NCBI RefSeq assembly: GCF_018502485.1
Contig: NZ_CP075546.1
From: Methanospirillum purgamenti
GTDB lineage: Archaea > Halobacteriota > Methanomicrobia > Methanomicrobiales > Methanospirillaceae
Strand: one strand, 5' to 3'
Length of the DNA: 64,000 nucleotides
Under the pieces are notes generated by a model that saw only the letters and a program-made list of their open reading frames with translations, was not told where the DNA came from and ran no database searches. The translations under genes and the position numbers were made by a program. Of the stretch, positions 33,431 through 42,537 are shown piece after piece (position 1 is the first letter of the stretch; every line of letters starts with the position of its first letter).

Positions 33431-36200
33431 CTGTCCCCTGCATTGTGAAATAAAACGTTGTTCCTTTGCCCGATTCAGATTGTACCCAGATTCTGCCATG
33501 ATGTCTGATAATAATTCTTTTCACCAAGGCAAGACCGACTCCAGTTCCTTCTACTTCTGATGATGGAGTAAGTCTTGAAAATACTTCAAATATTTTATCT
33601 GCGTACTGCATATCAAATCCGACACCATTGTCTTTGATATAGTAAATTATTTCTTTTTCTTTCTCATATGAACCAATCGTTATGTCAGGGATAGTGGGAG
33701 GGGGAGTAAATTTGATACTGTTCGAGATTAGGTTAAACCACACTTGTCGTATTAATCCGGTATCACCCTTTGCATGTGGCAAATCAAAAATTTTTACTGA
33801 AATGTTTCTACTTTCTGGCTGACTGGTCAGTTCAGTTATTACTCCTCTGACAAGGTTGGCCATATCTATATCAATAACATATAATGGCTGCCTTCCGGTC
33901 CTGGAAAACCGTAATAGATCCTGGATAAGGCGATCCATTGTCATAACACCTTCACGGATCCTGACAATCAGATGCTTACTTTCTTCATTGAGAAGATCAC
34001 TGTTTTTCATTAAAAGGAGATGTGAAAACCCGTCTATTGCCCGAACTGGTGCTCGAAGATCATGTGAAACACTGTAAGCGAATGCGTCAAGTTCATCGAG
34101 CGATTCCTGCAAGTCTTCAGTACGTTTCCAGATGATCTCTTCCAGATCCCGATTCAGTTTTTGAAGAGCTTTTTCAGCTTGTTTTCGTGCAGATATGTCC
34201 CGTATAATGGTCACAACTGTTGTTACCTGACCATCATCAAAGATAGGAATGATCTTTGTTTCTATGGTCATCTGGTCATTCTGATTAAGAGTCTTCTCAG
34301 ACACGAAGATATTGCCGGTATGAAACACATATTCATAATTCAGATAATCCGGTTCATTCAGATATGTTAAAATGGAAAAAAGAGATTTTCCGGTAAAATC
34401 TTTAAGAGGTTTAATTAATCCTTCTTTCCTCCCTTTCTTCCAGATATTATGAATAATTATGGTTTGTGTCTTATCTGTCACAAAGATCCCATCATCCATA
34501 GCATTCACCGTTTCCCTGTACAAGGCATCAGATTCATGAAGACTTTTTTCAAGTTTTTTAAGTTCTGTAAGATCACGCCCTACTGATTGATATTCGATAA
34601 CAGTTCCATCATCAGAAAAAAAGGCCTGGTCCACCCATTGAATGTAACGGGATTCACCATTTGGGAGAATGATGTGATGTTCATTAAGGCCGACGGGATG
34701 ATCAGGGGTAAGTGAAGAGAAATGTTCCCTAACTTCGGCTATCTCATCTGCAGGAATTTTTAAAGAGAGTTTTGTTCCAAGGATATTTACACATTTTTTC
34801 CCAAAAAGTCTACAATACGCCTCATTTGCAAAAATGTGTGTTCCATCTGGAGTATATCGACAGATATATTCGTTTTGTGTCTCAACGACACTTCGGTAAC
34901 GTTGTTCACTATTTTTTATCTCTTGCTCTTTTTCCTGAACTTCACTCAGTAATACCTTTATGTTTTCTTCAGCCTGGATTCGCTGTATAAGTTCATTTTT
35001 TATCTGGATCTCCTGATTACGAAGAGTCAGAATTGAAGATTTGAGGTTTTTAACAAGCCGGTTGATTGCTGATTCTATCTGCTCAAGTTCCAAAATTCCG
35101 GTTGATCGGATCTTATGATCCAATTTTCCATCGGCTATTAGATTCAGATCACCAATAAGTCCTTTTACTGGTTTTGAAAACAATTTTGAGGTCTGCCATA
35201 CTGCAAGTAATGAAAGTAAAAGGGTACACAGCAGGATTATCAGGTATATAATTGTAGTTTCAACAAGTGTTCTCTGGATTTTTTCAGTAGAGTATACAAC
35301 CCTGGCTGCAAGGTTCATCATCGGAGACGATGGATGTCGTGTGTCATGAATTGGAAGATAGATATAAGTTGTCTCCTGAAGATTTTTAAGGCCTATTTCT
35401 GCTGTGTTTGTTTTATTAGTAAATGTATTGAGGATAGATTGCTGGAGATCAGGAGTGTTTGGTATGAATACTTCACTTGCATTCCATTTTGTTACGATTT
35501 CTCCCTGAACATTATAGAGGTCAACTGCTACCACGTCCGGATTAAGTTCTGGGATCGTTTTCAGGAGTTCCTCATATGATGATTTTGTCTCGGGTGGAAT
35601 GAAATCTTCAAAATTTCTGCTGATTTCTAGAATATATTTCTTGTCAGGTGTTCCCTGATACACAAATTTCCTATTCGGCGATCCTTTCACAAATCCTTTC
35701 ACTGTTCTATCTACAACGTAATCGCCATTTTCCCTGATACTGCTTAGTGTTTTAAAAAAAGATTTGTAATGGCTGAAATTTAAATGTAAATCTGGTTTAT
35801 ATGTAGTCTTTTCAATCATTCCATCTGAATTAATAATATAAAGATCCCAAATACCCCCATATGTTTGATTAAATTGGTTTTTTAAAGAGATGAGATTGAT
35901 GGCGCCTATCTCACCTTTTGAAGTATTATATGCATCCAGATACTGGTTCATCGCACTTTTAAGACCTGGCTCAAATGAATATTCATAGAGGCGGATTCCA
36001 CTGTCAATCCATATTACTGATTGATGAAGGGTCTGTTCGGTATGGTTTTTTTGGAGTAAATATCGCGATTCGATCTGATTTTTTGTATCAATATACCAGA
36101 GGGTAGTGATAGAAAGAACTGAAATTAAAATTAAAACCAGCAGTATTATCGTGAAACTGTTAATCAGAGAGGCTCCATGAGATTTGAATAATTGAGACAT
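33402..36200 (-). CDS. Membrane sensor histidine kinase with HAMP and two PAS domains
   Basis: A 932-residue sensor kinase. Transmembrane helix 1 is at about residues 13-37, then an extracytoplasmic Cache-like sensor (38-315), transmembrane helix 2 (316-340), HAMP (about 340-395) and a short coiled coil. Two PAS domains follow (about 436-560, SVVETQNEYICRYTPDG; and 570-680, VNAMDDGIFVTDKTQ). HisKA has the phospho-His in YSVSHDLRAPVRAIDGF, and the ATPase domain has NLISNSIKF, DNGVGFD and GTGVGLALVKRI. It probably senses an extracellular small molecule and signals to the overlapping receiver. Confidence 0.93.
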   Translation of the reverse strand: MSQLFKSHGASLINSFTIILLVLILISVLSITTLWYIDTKNQIESRYLLQKNHTEQTLHQSVIWIDSGIRLYEYSFEPGLKSAMNQYLDAYNTSKGEIGAINLISLKNQFNQTYGGIWDLYIINSDGMIEKTTYKPDLHLNFSHYKSFFKTLSSIRENGDYVVDRTVKGFVKGSPNRKFVYQGTPDKKYILEISRNFEDFIPPETKSSYEELLKTIPELNPDVVAVDLYNVQGEIVTKWNASEVFIPNTPDLQQSILNTFTNKTNTAEIGLKNLQETTYIYLPIHDTRHPSSPMMNLAARVVYSTEKIQRTLVETTIIYLIILLCTLLLSLLAVWQTSKLFSKPVKGLIGDLNLIADGKLDHKIRSTGILELEQIESAINRLVKNLKSSILTLRNQEIQIKNELIQRIQAEENIKVLLSEVQEKEQEIKNSEQRYRSVVETQNEYICRYTPDGTHIFANEAYCRLFGKKCVNILGTKLSLKIPADEIAEVREHFSSLTPDHPVGLNEHHIILPNGESRYIQWVDQAFFSDDGTVIEYQSVGRDLTELKKLEKSLHESDALYRETVNAMDDGIFVTDKTQTIIIHNIWKKGRKEGLIKPLKDFTGKSLFSILTYLNEPDYLNYEYVFHTGNIFVSEKTLNQNDQMTIETKIIPIFDDGQVTTVVTIIRDISARKQAEKALQKLNRDLEEIIWKRTEDLQESLDELDAFAYSVSHDLRAPVRAIDGFSHLLLMKNSDLLNEESKHLIVRIREGVMTMDRLIQDLLRFSRTGRQPLYVIDIDMANLVRGVITELTSQPESRNISVKIFDLPHAKGDTGLIRQVWFNLISNSIKFTPPPTIPDITIGSYEKEKEIIYYIKDNGVGFDMQYADKIFEVFSRLTPSSEVEGTGVGLALVKRIIIRHHGRIWVQSESGKGTTFYFTMQGTDGDERRQEA

Positions 36201-36375
36201 TCTATAATTATCTCGATGACAATTCTTTTGCGAAATTGTTCAATTCAATCGTGAATATGTAGGTATTCATGTTATATGAAATACTATTCCTGTTTTTTTT
36301 GATGAAAAATGAGGTCACAGCTAGGTTTAATATTCTAAAGCTCTGCTTCAATCCAAATGAATTGAGAAATTTTCG

Positions 36376-36382
36376 TATAAAG
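36376..36382 (+). promoter_or_regulatory. TATA box for the HTH-PAS gene
   Basis: TATAAAG at 36376-36382 would place the transcription start near 36402-36406. That is downstream of the first in-frame ATG (36384) and about 25 nt before ATG 36429, and so decides the start codon of the regulator. A weak inverted repeat ACAATT/AATTGT lies further upstream near 36220. Confidence 0.45.
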
Positions 36383-36428
36383 AATGCATGGCATATGTTT
36401 ATCAGGAAAGAACATACGAACAGGATAT

Positions 36429-38549
36429 ATGGTTGAAGATGGGGAATTTCTTAACCGAATTCGTAGTTTGCTTAAGATTTACCCCAGAGGGCTTACAATT
36501 TCTGAAATTTCACAGCGGCTGAAATGTAACCGGAATTCAGTAGCGAAATATCTTGAAATACTTCAGATTTCAGGGACGATTGAGATGCAGCAGATGGGAG
36601 CTGCCAAAGTCTTTTATCTTTCACATCGTGTTCCTCTTTCTAGTCTTCTCGGGTTTACCAAGGAAGGGATTCTGGTTCTTTCCAGTGATGGTCGGATTAT
36701 CCAGGTAAATGAACGTTTCTGCAGAATGTTTGATCAGGATAACTCAACTGTTACTGGTATGTCATATGATATTCTGTCAGATGAAATCCTGAATGCGTTC
36801 CATTTTGATAATTTTCTTCGCTCTGATTCTGAGTCAGAGCATACTGCTGTTGTGACATTTAGCAAATATGACTGGCGTCGTTTTTTTAAAGTAAAATATC
36901 TGAAAACAGCACTTGATAATGGTCGTTCTGGTCTCACGCTCATTATTGAGGATGTTACTCTTGAGACCGAAATGGAAGAGCGGCTTCGGATCAGTGAAGC
37001 GAGGTACCGTGGCATTGTTGAGGATCAAACAGAACTTATCTGTCGATATGACAAAGATGGCATTATAACATTTGCAAACGGTGCATTTTGTCGACTTTTC
37101 CAGCTGAATCAAACTGAAGTACCCCACCATTCATTGTTTGACTTTATGACTCCTCATGTGGTGCAACTGGTCAGGGAAGGGATAGGTGCGTGTTCTTGTC
37201 AATCACCAGTTTTTGAAACAGAATTTGAGTTTGTTCTCCCATCAGGATCGTATCGGTGGTTTCACTGGGTCAACAGGATGCTGACTGATGAGAATGGAGC
37301 AGTGATTGAGTATCAGGGGGTAGGAAGAGATATCACAGATCGGAAGCGTTCAGAGCTTGAACTTCTCATCAAAAGTCACGCTATGGACTCTTCCATTGTT
37401 CCAATTGCCCTTTTGTCCCTTGATGGCTGTATTACATATGTTAATAAATCGTTTCTCGATCTCTGGGGGTATAATAACCTGAATGAGGTGCTGGAGCTTC
37501 CTTTTGATAATTTTGCCAAGGGTGACAATTTTTCATTGCCGGACATCGTTCATGGACAAAATAATTCCAGAAGTCCTGAGCCTTCTTTTGAGGTGGAAGG
37601 TGTCAGAAAAGATGGAAAAAAGATGCATCTCTCGGTTACTATTTCAGGTGTCTATGATGAGGGCAAGAACTCGATTTGTCATATTGCATACTTGTACGAT
37701 GTTACTCATTATGTTCAGATGGTCAGAGAACTTGAAATAAAAGATACGGCAATTGCTCATTCATACGAAGGAATGGCAATTATTACGCCGGATGATGTGA
37801 TAATGTATGCAAATCCATCCTTTAAACGTATCTTTTCTCGAGTCCCTGAAGGTACCATTATTGGGAGATCAATAGAATGGAGTTTGAGTTTTTATCCTCA
37901 GATCATTGGCTCTGTCCCTGATATCCGTGCAGCATTAATGGAGAAGGGTAACTATACTCGTGTTTTTTCTGATATTGATGATAAAAATCTACCACTCGTA
38001 ATACAGGTTCATTTATCGCGGGTACTTGATAGGTATGGATTACACCTTTGCACATTGATCTCTGTTTTAGATATCACGAACCAACGTGCCATCGAGGAGT
38101 CTCTTGCCATGATGGTAGATCAACTTGAAGGAACAGTTGAGCAGATGGGCGATCCTACCTTTATAATCTCTCGTGAACGAGTGGTAGTTGCCTGGAATGA
38201 GGCGATGGAAACCCTCACAGGTCTTAAAAAACGGGAAATTATCGGCTCACAGAGTTATAAAGATCTTATAAAAACTCATGTTCCATCCTTGCCGGTTCTT
38301 GTGGATCTTTTTGATCTTCCTCCAAAAGAGTTGATTCAGGTATTTCCTCAGGTTTCTCGTGTTGGCAATAGTTTTTATACCGAAGCATTTGTTCCTGCAT
38401 TTCACAATGGAAAAGGTACTTATGTCTGGGCAAAAGCATCTCCTATCATAGATACATCCGGAAAAGTAATAGGATATATTCAGACCATTAAGGATATGAC
38501 AAATTGGAAACGGGCTGTTGAATCTGTTGTGGGTAAAAGTATAACCTGA
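36429..38549 (+). CDS. HTH regulator with five PAS domains
   Basis: A 706-residue cytoplasmic protein with an N-terminal winged-HTH (about residues 5-60, YPRGLTISEISQRLKCNRNS). Five PAS domains follow, at about 75-185, 200-320, 330-440, 450-565 and 575-690; the second and fifth are clearest (VEDQTELICRYDKDGIITFA; MGDPTFIISRERVVVAWNEA). There is no kinase or receiver domain, so it likely binds DNA directly under ligand or redox control. The start at 36429 is set by the TATA box; ATG 36384 is the alternative. It is divergent from the histidine kinase gene. Confidence 0.87.
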   Translation: MVEDGEFLNRIRSLLKIYPRGLTISEISQRLKCNRNSVAKYLEILQISGTIEMQQMGAAKVFYLSHRVPLSSLLGFTKEGILVLSSDGRIIQVNERFCRMFDQDNSTVTGMSYDILSDEILNAFHFDNFLRSDSESEHTAVVTFSKYDWRRFFKVKYLKTALDNGRSGLTLIIEDVTLETEMEERLRISEARYRGIVEDQTELICRYDKDGIITFANGAFCRLFQLNQTEVPHHSLFDFMTPHVVQLVREGIGACSCQSPVFETEFEFVLPSGSYRWFHWVNRMLTDENGAVIEYQGVGRDITDRKRSELELLIKSHAMDSSIVPIALLSLDGCITYVNKSFLDLWGYNNLNEVLELPFDNFAKGDNFSLPDIVHGQNNSRSPEPSFEVEGVRKDGKKMHLSVTISGVYDEGKNSICHIAYLYDVTHYVQMVRELEIKDTAIAHSYEGMAIITPDDVIMYANPSFKRIFSRVPEGTIIGRSIEWSLSFYPQIIGSVPDIRAALMEKGNYTRVFSDIDDKNLPLVIQVHLSRVLDRYGLHLCTLISVLDITNQRAIEESLAMMVDQLEGTVEQMGDPTFIISRERVVVAWNEAMETLTGLKKREIIGSQSYKDLIKTHVPSLPVLVDLFDLPPKELIQVFPQVSRVGNSFYTEAFVPAFHNGKGTYVWAKASPIIDTSGKVIGYIQTIKDMTNWKRAVESVVGKSIT

Positions 38550-38551
38550 TT

Positions 38552-39247
38552 TTATAATCCCAGAATTGGAAGGATGTCTGAAAATGATGATATTGAAAAA
38601 TCAGCACTGATACCTTCAGAGAACTCTGGTGGGAGCCTGTTTCCATATTCTGCATGTATGGTGCACATTCCTGCCTGTTTTGCCGGCTTAATGTCATTTA
38701 CCAGATTATCTCCTACTGCGCAGAGCTGATGTGGCTGGATTTTCAGAATTGATGCAGCATGGAGGAACATTGCAGGATCAGGTTTTTTTAAACCGGTGCT
38801 ATCGGGAGTTACAAGGCAGTTTAAAAAATCAGATGCCTGTATATGGAGTAATCGTTCAGTGGCATGCTCTAAACTGGCATTCGTGACTGCTCCAATTTTT
38901 AGCCCAGCGGTATGTATTTTCAGGAGCGTTTCATATACTCCTGGATATGCCTTGATCGACTCAATTTTTGCTTTGGTATATACATTGATTGCGAGGATGA
39001 ACACATCTGGATCGGTTATTCCTTTCTCGGTAAGAAAGGTCTGAATAGCTTTTGGACTTTCCACACCATATGGAGAGAACAAAAATGCACGAATCAGATC
39101 ATCAACAGTCCCAGTTCCAACAGCATTGACAACCTGTCTGCAGGCTTCTTCTTTAGCAGTCCCAAAATCGTAGAGTGTGTTGTCAAGATCCACGAGGACT
39201 CCTAGAAAACGAAAACCTTGCCCCTGACTCACATCTGTTCCAGCCAT
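38552..39247 (-). CDS. HAD-family hydrolase
   Basis: A 231-residue haloacid dehalogenase-superfamily phosphatase with a cap domain. Motif I is VLVDLDNTLYDFG (near residue 16), motif II is AVTNASLEHA, motif III Lys lies in TGLKKPDPAMF, and motif IV is AVGDNLVNDIKPAKQAG. The substrate is unknown; the architecture resembles archaeal members of the DNTLYD subgroup. It converges on the HTH-PAS gene with a 2-nt gap and is divergent from the MFS transporter. Confidence 0.88.
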   Translation of the reverse strand: MAGTDVSQGQGFRFLGVLVDLDNTLYDFGTAKEEACRQVVNAVGTGTVDDLIRAFLFSPYGVESPKAIQTFLTEKGITDPDVFILAINVYTKAKIESIKAYPGVYETLLKIHTAGLKIGAVTNASLEHATERLLHIQASDFLNCLVTPDSTGLKKPDPAMFLHAASILKIQPHQLCAVGDNLVNDIKPAKQAGMCTIHAEYGNRLPPEFSEGISADFSISSFSDILPILGL

Positions 39248-39275
39248 ATCACACGATACTCCATCTGGATATCAG

Positions 39276-39285
39276 TCTCATGAGA
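39276..39285. promoter_or_regulatory. Palindrome between divergent HAD and MFS genes
   Basis: TCTCATGAGA is a perfect 10-bp palindrome in the 108-nt divergent region, flanked by TAT on the left and ATA on the right. A second perfect palindrome, ATATACGTATAT (39346-39357), overlaps the MFS start codon. Either could be an operator; short palindromes also occur by chance in AT-rich sequence. Confidence 0.3.
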
Positions 39286-39355
39286 TAATAAGGATGGTCA
39301 CATGATGAGGATAATTCAAGCGAATCTGATATGGAATTAAGGATAATATACGTAT

Positions 39356-40552
39356 ATGCATATTTCAGATCCTGTTCTGACAGAAAGAAGGGATCATCGG
39401 CTATTATTTACTTCATTATATGTTGCAGTTTTCACAACAATGCTTGGAATTGGTATTGTTATTCCATTGCTCCCCCGGTTTGCTGAAACACTTGGTGCAT
39501 CAGGTTTTGGAATAGGCATGATTTTTTCTTCATTTGCTGTATCAAGAGCAATTGCGATGCCTTTTTTTGGAAGGTTCTCAGATACCCGGGGGAGGCGGCA
39601 GATAATCATCATTGGACTATTCATTTACGCATTGTTTTCTCTCCTGTATGTTCCTGCAAATTCTGTGCTTGAACTCTCCGGAATCAGATTTCTCCAAGGG
39701 GTTGCATCAGCGATGGTTTTTCCGGTAGCGATGGCATATATCGGAGATATCGCCCCGGCTGGAATGGAAGGGAGGTATTTAGGGACATTCACCAGTTCAT
39801 TATTCCTTGGAATGGGATTTGGTCCGTTTCTGGGGGGGATCGTTACCGACCTTGCTGGAATGGATATGGCTTTTATCAGTATGGCCGGTCTTACTGGTGT
39901 AGCGCTCATAACCTGTCTGGTTTTCTTACCTGATTATCGGGGTACGCGAAAAGAGCAGACACATATCATGAATCTGGTTACTCATCCGGGTCTGAGAATA
40001 CCTCTCTTATACCAGTTAATGAACGCGTTTGCTAATGGAACGTTTATGGTATTTTTACCGGTTATAGCAGCTCATATTGGCAATTTATCCGTGGGAGAGA
40101 CCGGGATGGTAATTTCTGTATCTGTTCTCTCTACCGCATTGCTCCAGAGGGTATGTGGACGGTTAGCAGATCGGTTTGATAAATATGTTCTCATTACTGT
40201 TGGATGTATTATTGTTGCACTTGCCCTGGCCCTGGTTCCTGGTTTTGAAGGTTTATGGAATTATATGCTCTTTGCCCTGATTATGGGTATTGGAGGAGGA
40301 ATATCTGTTCCAGCGATGTATGCCCTTGTCACGATTACTGGACGTGATGTTGGGCAGGGGGCTGCAATGGGGACAGTAAACATGGTTATGAGTATTGGAA
40401 TGATAATATCCCCTCTTCTATGTGGAATGATTATGGATAAGGCAGGAATTACTGCAGTTTTTTATCTTTCGGCAGTGATAGTCCTCATCTCAACGCCTGT
40501 TTATTTATCAAAAGCACGCTTTTCAATGTATCATAACCACCGGTTCGAATAA
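39356..40552 (+). CDS. MFS transporter
   Basis: A 398-residue major facilitator with about 12 hydrophobic segments. The loop 2-3 signature GRFSDTRGRRQII is near residue 62, and a second copy, GRLADRFDKYVLI, near residue 262 marks the two-fold repeat. Helices include VFTTMLGIGIVIPLLP and LGMGFGPFLGGIVTDLAGM. It resembles drug/proton antiporters, but the substrate cannot be inferred. It is transcribed alone, divergent from the HAD gene. Confidence 0.9.
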   Translation: MHISDPVLTERRDHRLLFTSLYVAVFTTMLGIGIVIPLLPRFAETLGASGFGIGMIFSSFAVSRAIAMPFFGRFSDTRGRRQIIIIGLFIYALFSLLYVPANSVLELSGIRFLQGVASAMVFPVAMAYIGDIAPAGMEGRYLGTFTSSLFLGMGFGPFLGGIVTDLAGMDMAFISMAGLTGVALITCLVFLPDYRGTRKEQTHIMNLVTHPGLRIPLLYQLMNAFANGTFMVFLPVIAAHIGNLSVGETGMVISVSVLSTALLQRVCGRLADRFDKYVLITVGCIIVALALALVPGFEGLWNYMLFALIMGIGGGISVPAMYALVTITGRDVGQGAAMGTVNMVMSIGMIISPLLCGMIMDKAGITAVFYLSAVIVLISTPVYLSKARFSMYHNHRFE

Positions 40553-40610
40553 TGAGGACAAGATCCTTTTTCTGCTGATGATACAGACAATCATGCGATA
40601 CCATATGATA

Positions 40611-41081
40611 ATGAAACAATGGGCAATCGTGCTGTTAGTCCTCATGATGGCTACATTCTCCGGCATTTGTTCAGCGGCATCAGATCCGACGACAATGCCA
40701 CTTGTTCTTACAACAAATACTTCAGAACCTTATGATGATGAAGAATTCATGACGATTGTAAATCCGGTGATCGGTGGCCTGACTGACAGATCTCTGAACA
40801 GTTCTGAACGGATTGATGTCCAGTCTGTGTATTATTCTGCAAGTGCTATGAAAGTAAGTCCAGAGTTCTATCCGGATGCATTGAACCTTACCAAATTATT
40901 GTTTTACCTGGTGACAAGCAGCGAGACAGATGAAGAGCTCGAAAAAAGCAGTGGTCTCGGTACTCACAACAATGATGTCAGGGATTCTCTAAAAGAACAG
41001 CTAAAAGCAGATGAATCAGTTGCTGAAGAAGCATGGCGCGGTCTTCGGCACCTCTATCCAAACAGTACCCTGTTTCGATAA
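40611..41081 (+). CDS. Secreted protein of unknown function
   Basis: A 156-residue protein with a Sec-type signal peptide: MKQWAIVLLVLMMATFSGIC, then SAASDPT, giving probable cleavage near AAS. A lipobox-like Cys lies at residue 20, but the -1 position is not typical. The mature part is acidic and helical (FMTIVNPVIGGLTDRSL, VSPEFYPDALNLTKLLFYL) with two Asn-x-Ser/Thr N-glycosylation sequons (NSS, NLT). I do not recognise the family. ATG 40578 would add 11 residues before the signal peptide. Confidence 0.65.
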   Translation: MKQWAIVLLVLMMATFSGICSAASDPTTMPLVLTTNTSEPYDDEEFMTIVNPVIGGLTDRSLNSSERIDVQSVYYSASAMKVSPEFYPDALNLTKLLFYLVTSSETDEELEKSSGLGTHNNDVRDSLKEQLKADESVAEEAWRGLRHLYPNSTLFR

Positions 41082-41122
41082 AACCAATATCTATTTTTTC
41101 CTAACAGGCGTTATTCCTGAGT

Positions 41123-41773
41123 ATGAACGCAGCTGAAACTGATGAACTTGCGGAGAGCGCATATGCCATTTTTGAGCTCTTTTTCGGAAGCCAGCTGCAT
41201 ATGCGAAAAAAATCTCTGTCCCGCATTGTTGAGAGTGGTGAACCTTTTGAAGACCTTTTTTCTGAAATTTTTACCGATTTTTCTTCGATGTACCCTGAAA
41301 TCGTAGAAATCCTGATAGAACAATTCAATTCACCTGATGAAATATTCAGAATGATCCGGGAAGGTGAAGGAGTCATTCCGAGCAAAACTTTTCAAGCCAG
41401 ATGGATAGAACAGGATTCTCCGCATGTTGATGGCAAAGCTGCAGATATTGAAAAAGCAGGGAAATGGCTCGTGTTTCTTCCGATGGATGTCGTGGACGAT
41501 GTTTGGCGGCAGATCCGCGATCTCACCTGGGAAGGAAAACTCGGACTCTCTGCTAAAGTTTCGACAGCAAAACCTGATCCTGACGCCAGAGATGACAGAA
41601 AAGTTATCTATGTTTACACAGCAGACTGGGAAGATGAGTCTGATGTAATGCGTGTCAGAGAAGAACTACGAAAAATTGGCATCACTGACCGGATTGGATA
41701 TAAGCGCAATATTGAGACCTTTAAAGGTGAATACAGCGCGAGAGGGAAAAAAGTAACGTTTTATTCAGCCTGA
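41123..41773 (+). CDS. BLES03/DUF1917-like protein
   Basis: A 216-residue protein. The N-terminal 85 residues are acidic and helical and unassigned. The C-terminal part (about 95-216) resembles the BLES03/UPF0696 (DUF1917) fold: KAGKWLVFLPMDVVDDVWRQ, GKLGLSAKVSTAK, VIYVYTADWEDESDVMRVRE and a final YKRNIETFKGEYSARGKK. Members have been linked by fold to phosphothreonine lyase-like or eIF4E-like proteins; the activity is unknown. It follows the secreted protein by 41 nt and may be independent. Confidence 0.7.
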   Translation: MNAAETDELAESAYAIFELFFGSQLHMRKKSLSRIVESGEPFEDLFSEIFTDFSSMYPEIVEILIEQFNSPDEIFRMIREGEGVIPSKTFQARWIEQDSPHVDGKAADIEKAGKWLVFLPMDVVDDVWRQIRDLTWEGKLGLSAKVSTAKPDPDARDDRKVIYVYTADWEDESDVMRVREELRKIGITDRIGYKRNIETFKGEYSARGKKVTFYSA

Positions 41774-41777
41774 AAAA

Positions 41778-41924
41778 TCAGGCTTTCCGATCCTTGTTCT
41801 TTGGACGCAGGTTTACATACCCGCATTTTCTACAGCTGACTGCCCTGACCGGGTTACGGGCGTTGCAGTGCATGCATATCTTTACGTTTAACAGTCTTGC
41901 TTCTGCCTCAGGAAAACGTGCCAT
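41778..41924 (-). CDS. rpl40e: 50S ribosomal protein eL40
   Basis: A 48-residue zinc-binding ribosomal protein of the large-subunit stalk base. The translation begins MARFPEAEARLLNVKICMHC and carries four zinc Cys in CMHCNARNPVRAVSCRKCG, ending RPKNKDRKA. Too short for most ORF thresholds, but unmistakable. GGAGAT precedes ATG at 41924. It lies 55 nt downstream of rdgB with its own TATA box. It converges on the DUF1917 gene with a 4-nt gap. Confidence 0.95.
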   Translation of the reverse strand: MARFPEAEARLLNVKICMHCNARNPVRAVSCRKCGYVNLRPKNKDRKA

Positions 41925-41947
41925 ATCATATCTCCGTAAATATCTGT

Positions 41948-41955
41948 CTTATATA
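41948..41955 (-). promoter_or_regulatory. TATA box for rpl40e
   Basis: Read on the minus strand, TATATAAG at 41955-41948 lies about 26 nt before the ATG at 41924. Transcription would therefore start within a few bases of the start codon, giving a leaderless or near-leaderless mRNA. An imperfect inverted repeat (GAGG...CCTC) is immediately upstream. Confidence 0.5.
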
Positions 41956-41979
41956 GAGGGATGTATCCTCACATAAGGG

Positions 41980-42537
41980 TTATGCCTGGTCTCTCCTCAA
42001 CTCTTCTGCCAGCCAGTCCCGCAATGCATGGAGTCCGATTGCTCGGTGAGATATCCTGTTTTTTTCTTCTTCAGTCATCTCAGCCAAAGTTACTCCATCC
42101 ACTTCAAAGACTGGATCATATCCAAATCCACTACATCCCCGGGGAACCACTATTTTTCCATCAATTGTTCCGGTGCATACCTTTTGACGTACTCCGTCGT
42201 AATAGGCAATTCCTGTTTCAAATGTTGCAGATCTATTTGCAAATCCTGCCATAAGGGTAAGAATTCCGGCATTCCCGATAGTCTTCTGGACATATGCAGC
42301 GCATGTTCCGGGAAAGCCGTTGAGTGCCGGTATAAAAAGCCCGGTATCATCGGTAATAACCGGCCGCTTCAGGACAGAAAATGCATATGCTGCTTTTCCT
42401 GCTGCAATTTCTGCGATAGAATCATAGCGGAGTTCGGGGATATCCATAGACACATGTTCTATCTCTGCAAGGCCCGCAAGAATACCTGCTGCTTCACGTG
42501 CTTTATGTTCGTTACTTGTAACAAATGTAATTCTCAC
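41980..42537 (-). CDS. rdgB: XTP/dITP pyrophosphatase (RdgB/HAM1 family)
   Basis: House-cleaning enzyme hydrolysing XTP, ITP and dITP to monophosphates, keeping deaminated purines out of nucleic acids. The 185-residue product begins with MRITFVTSNEHKAREA. It has ITDDTGLFIPALNGFPGTCA, GCSGFGYDPVFEVDG, and FAEM-type LAEMTEEEKNRISHRAIG, all family signatures. It overlaps the kae1-bud32 gene by 4 nt at the end of the aIF2-gamma operon. Confidence 0.96.
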   Translation of the reverse strand: MRITFVTSNEHKAREAAGILAGLAEIEHVSMDIPELRYDSIAEIAAGKAAYAFSVLKRPVITDDTGLFIPALNGFPGTCAAYVQKTIGNAGILTLMAGFANRSATFETGIAYYDGVRQKVCTGTIDGKIVVPRGCSGFGYDPVFEVDGVTLAEMTEEEKNRISHRAIGLHALRDWLAEELRRDQA

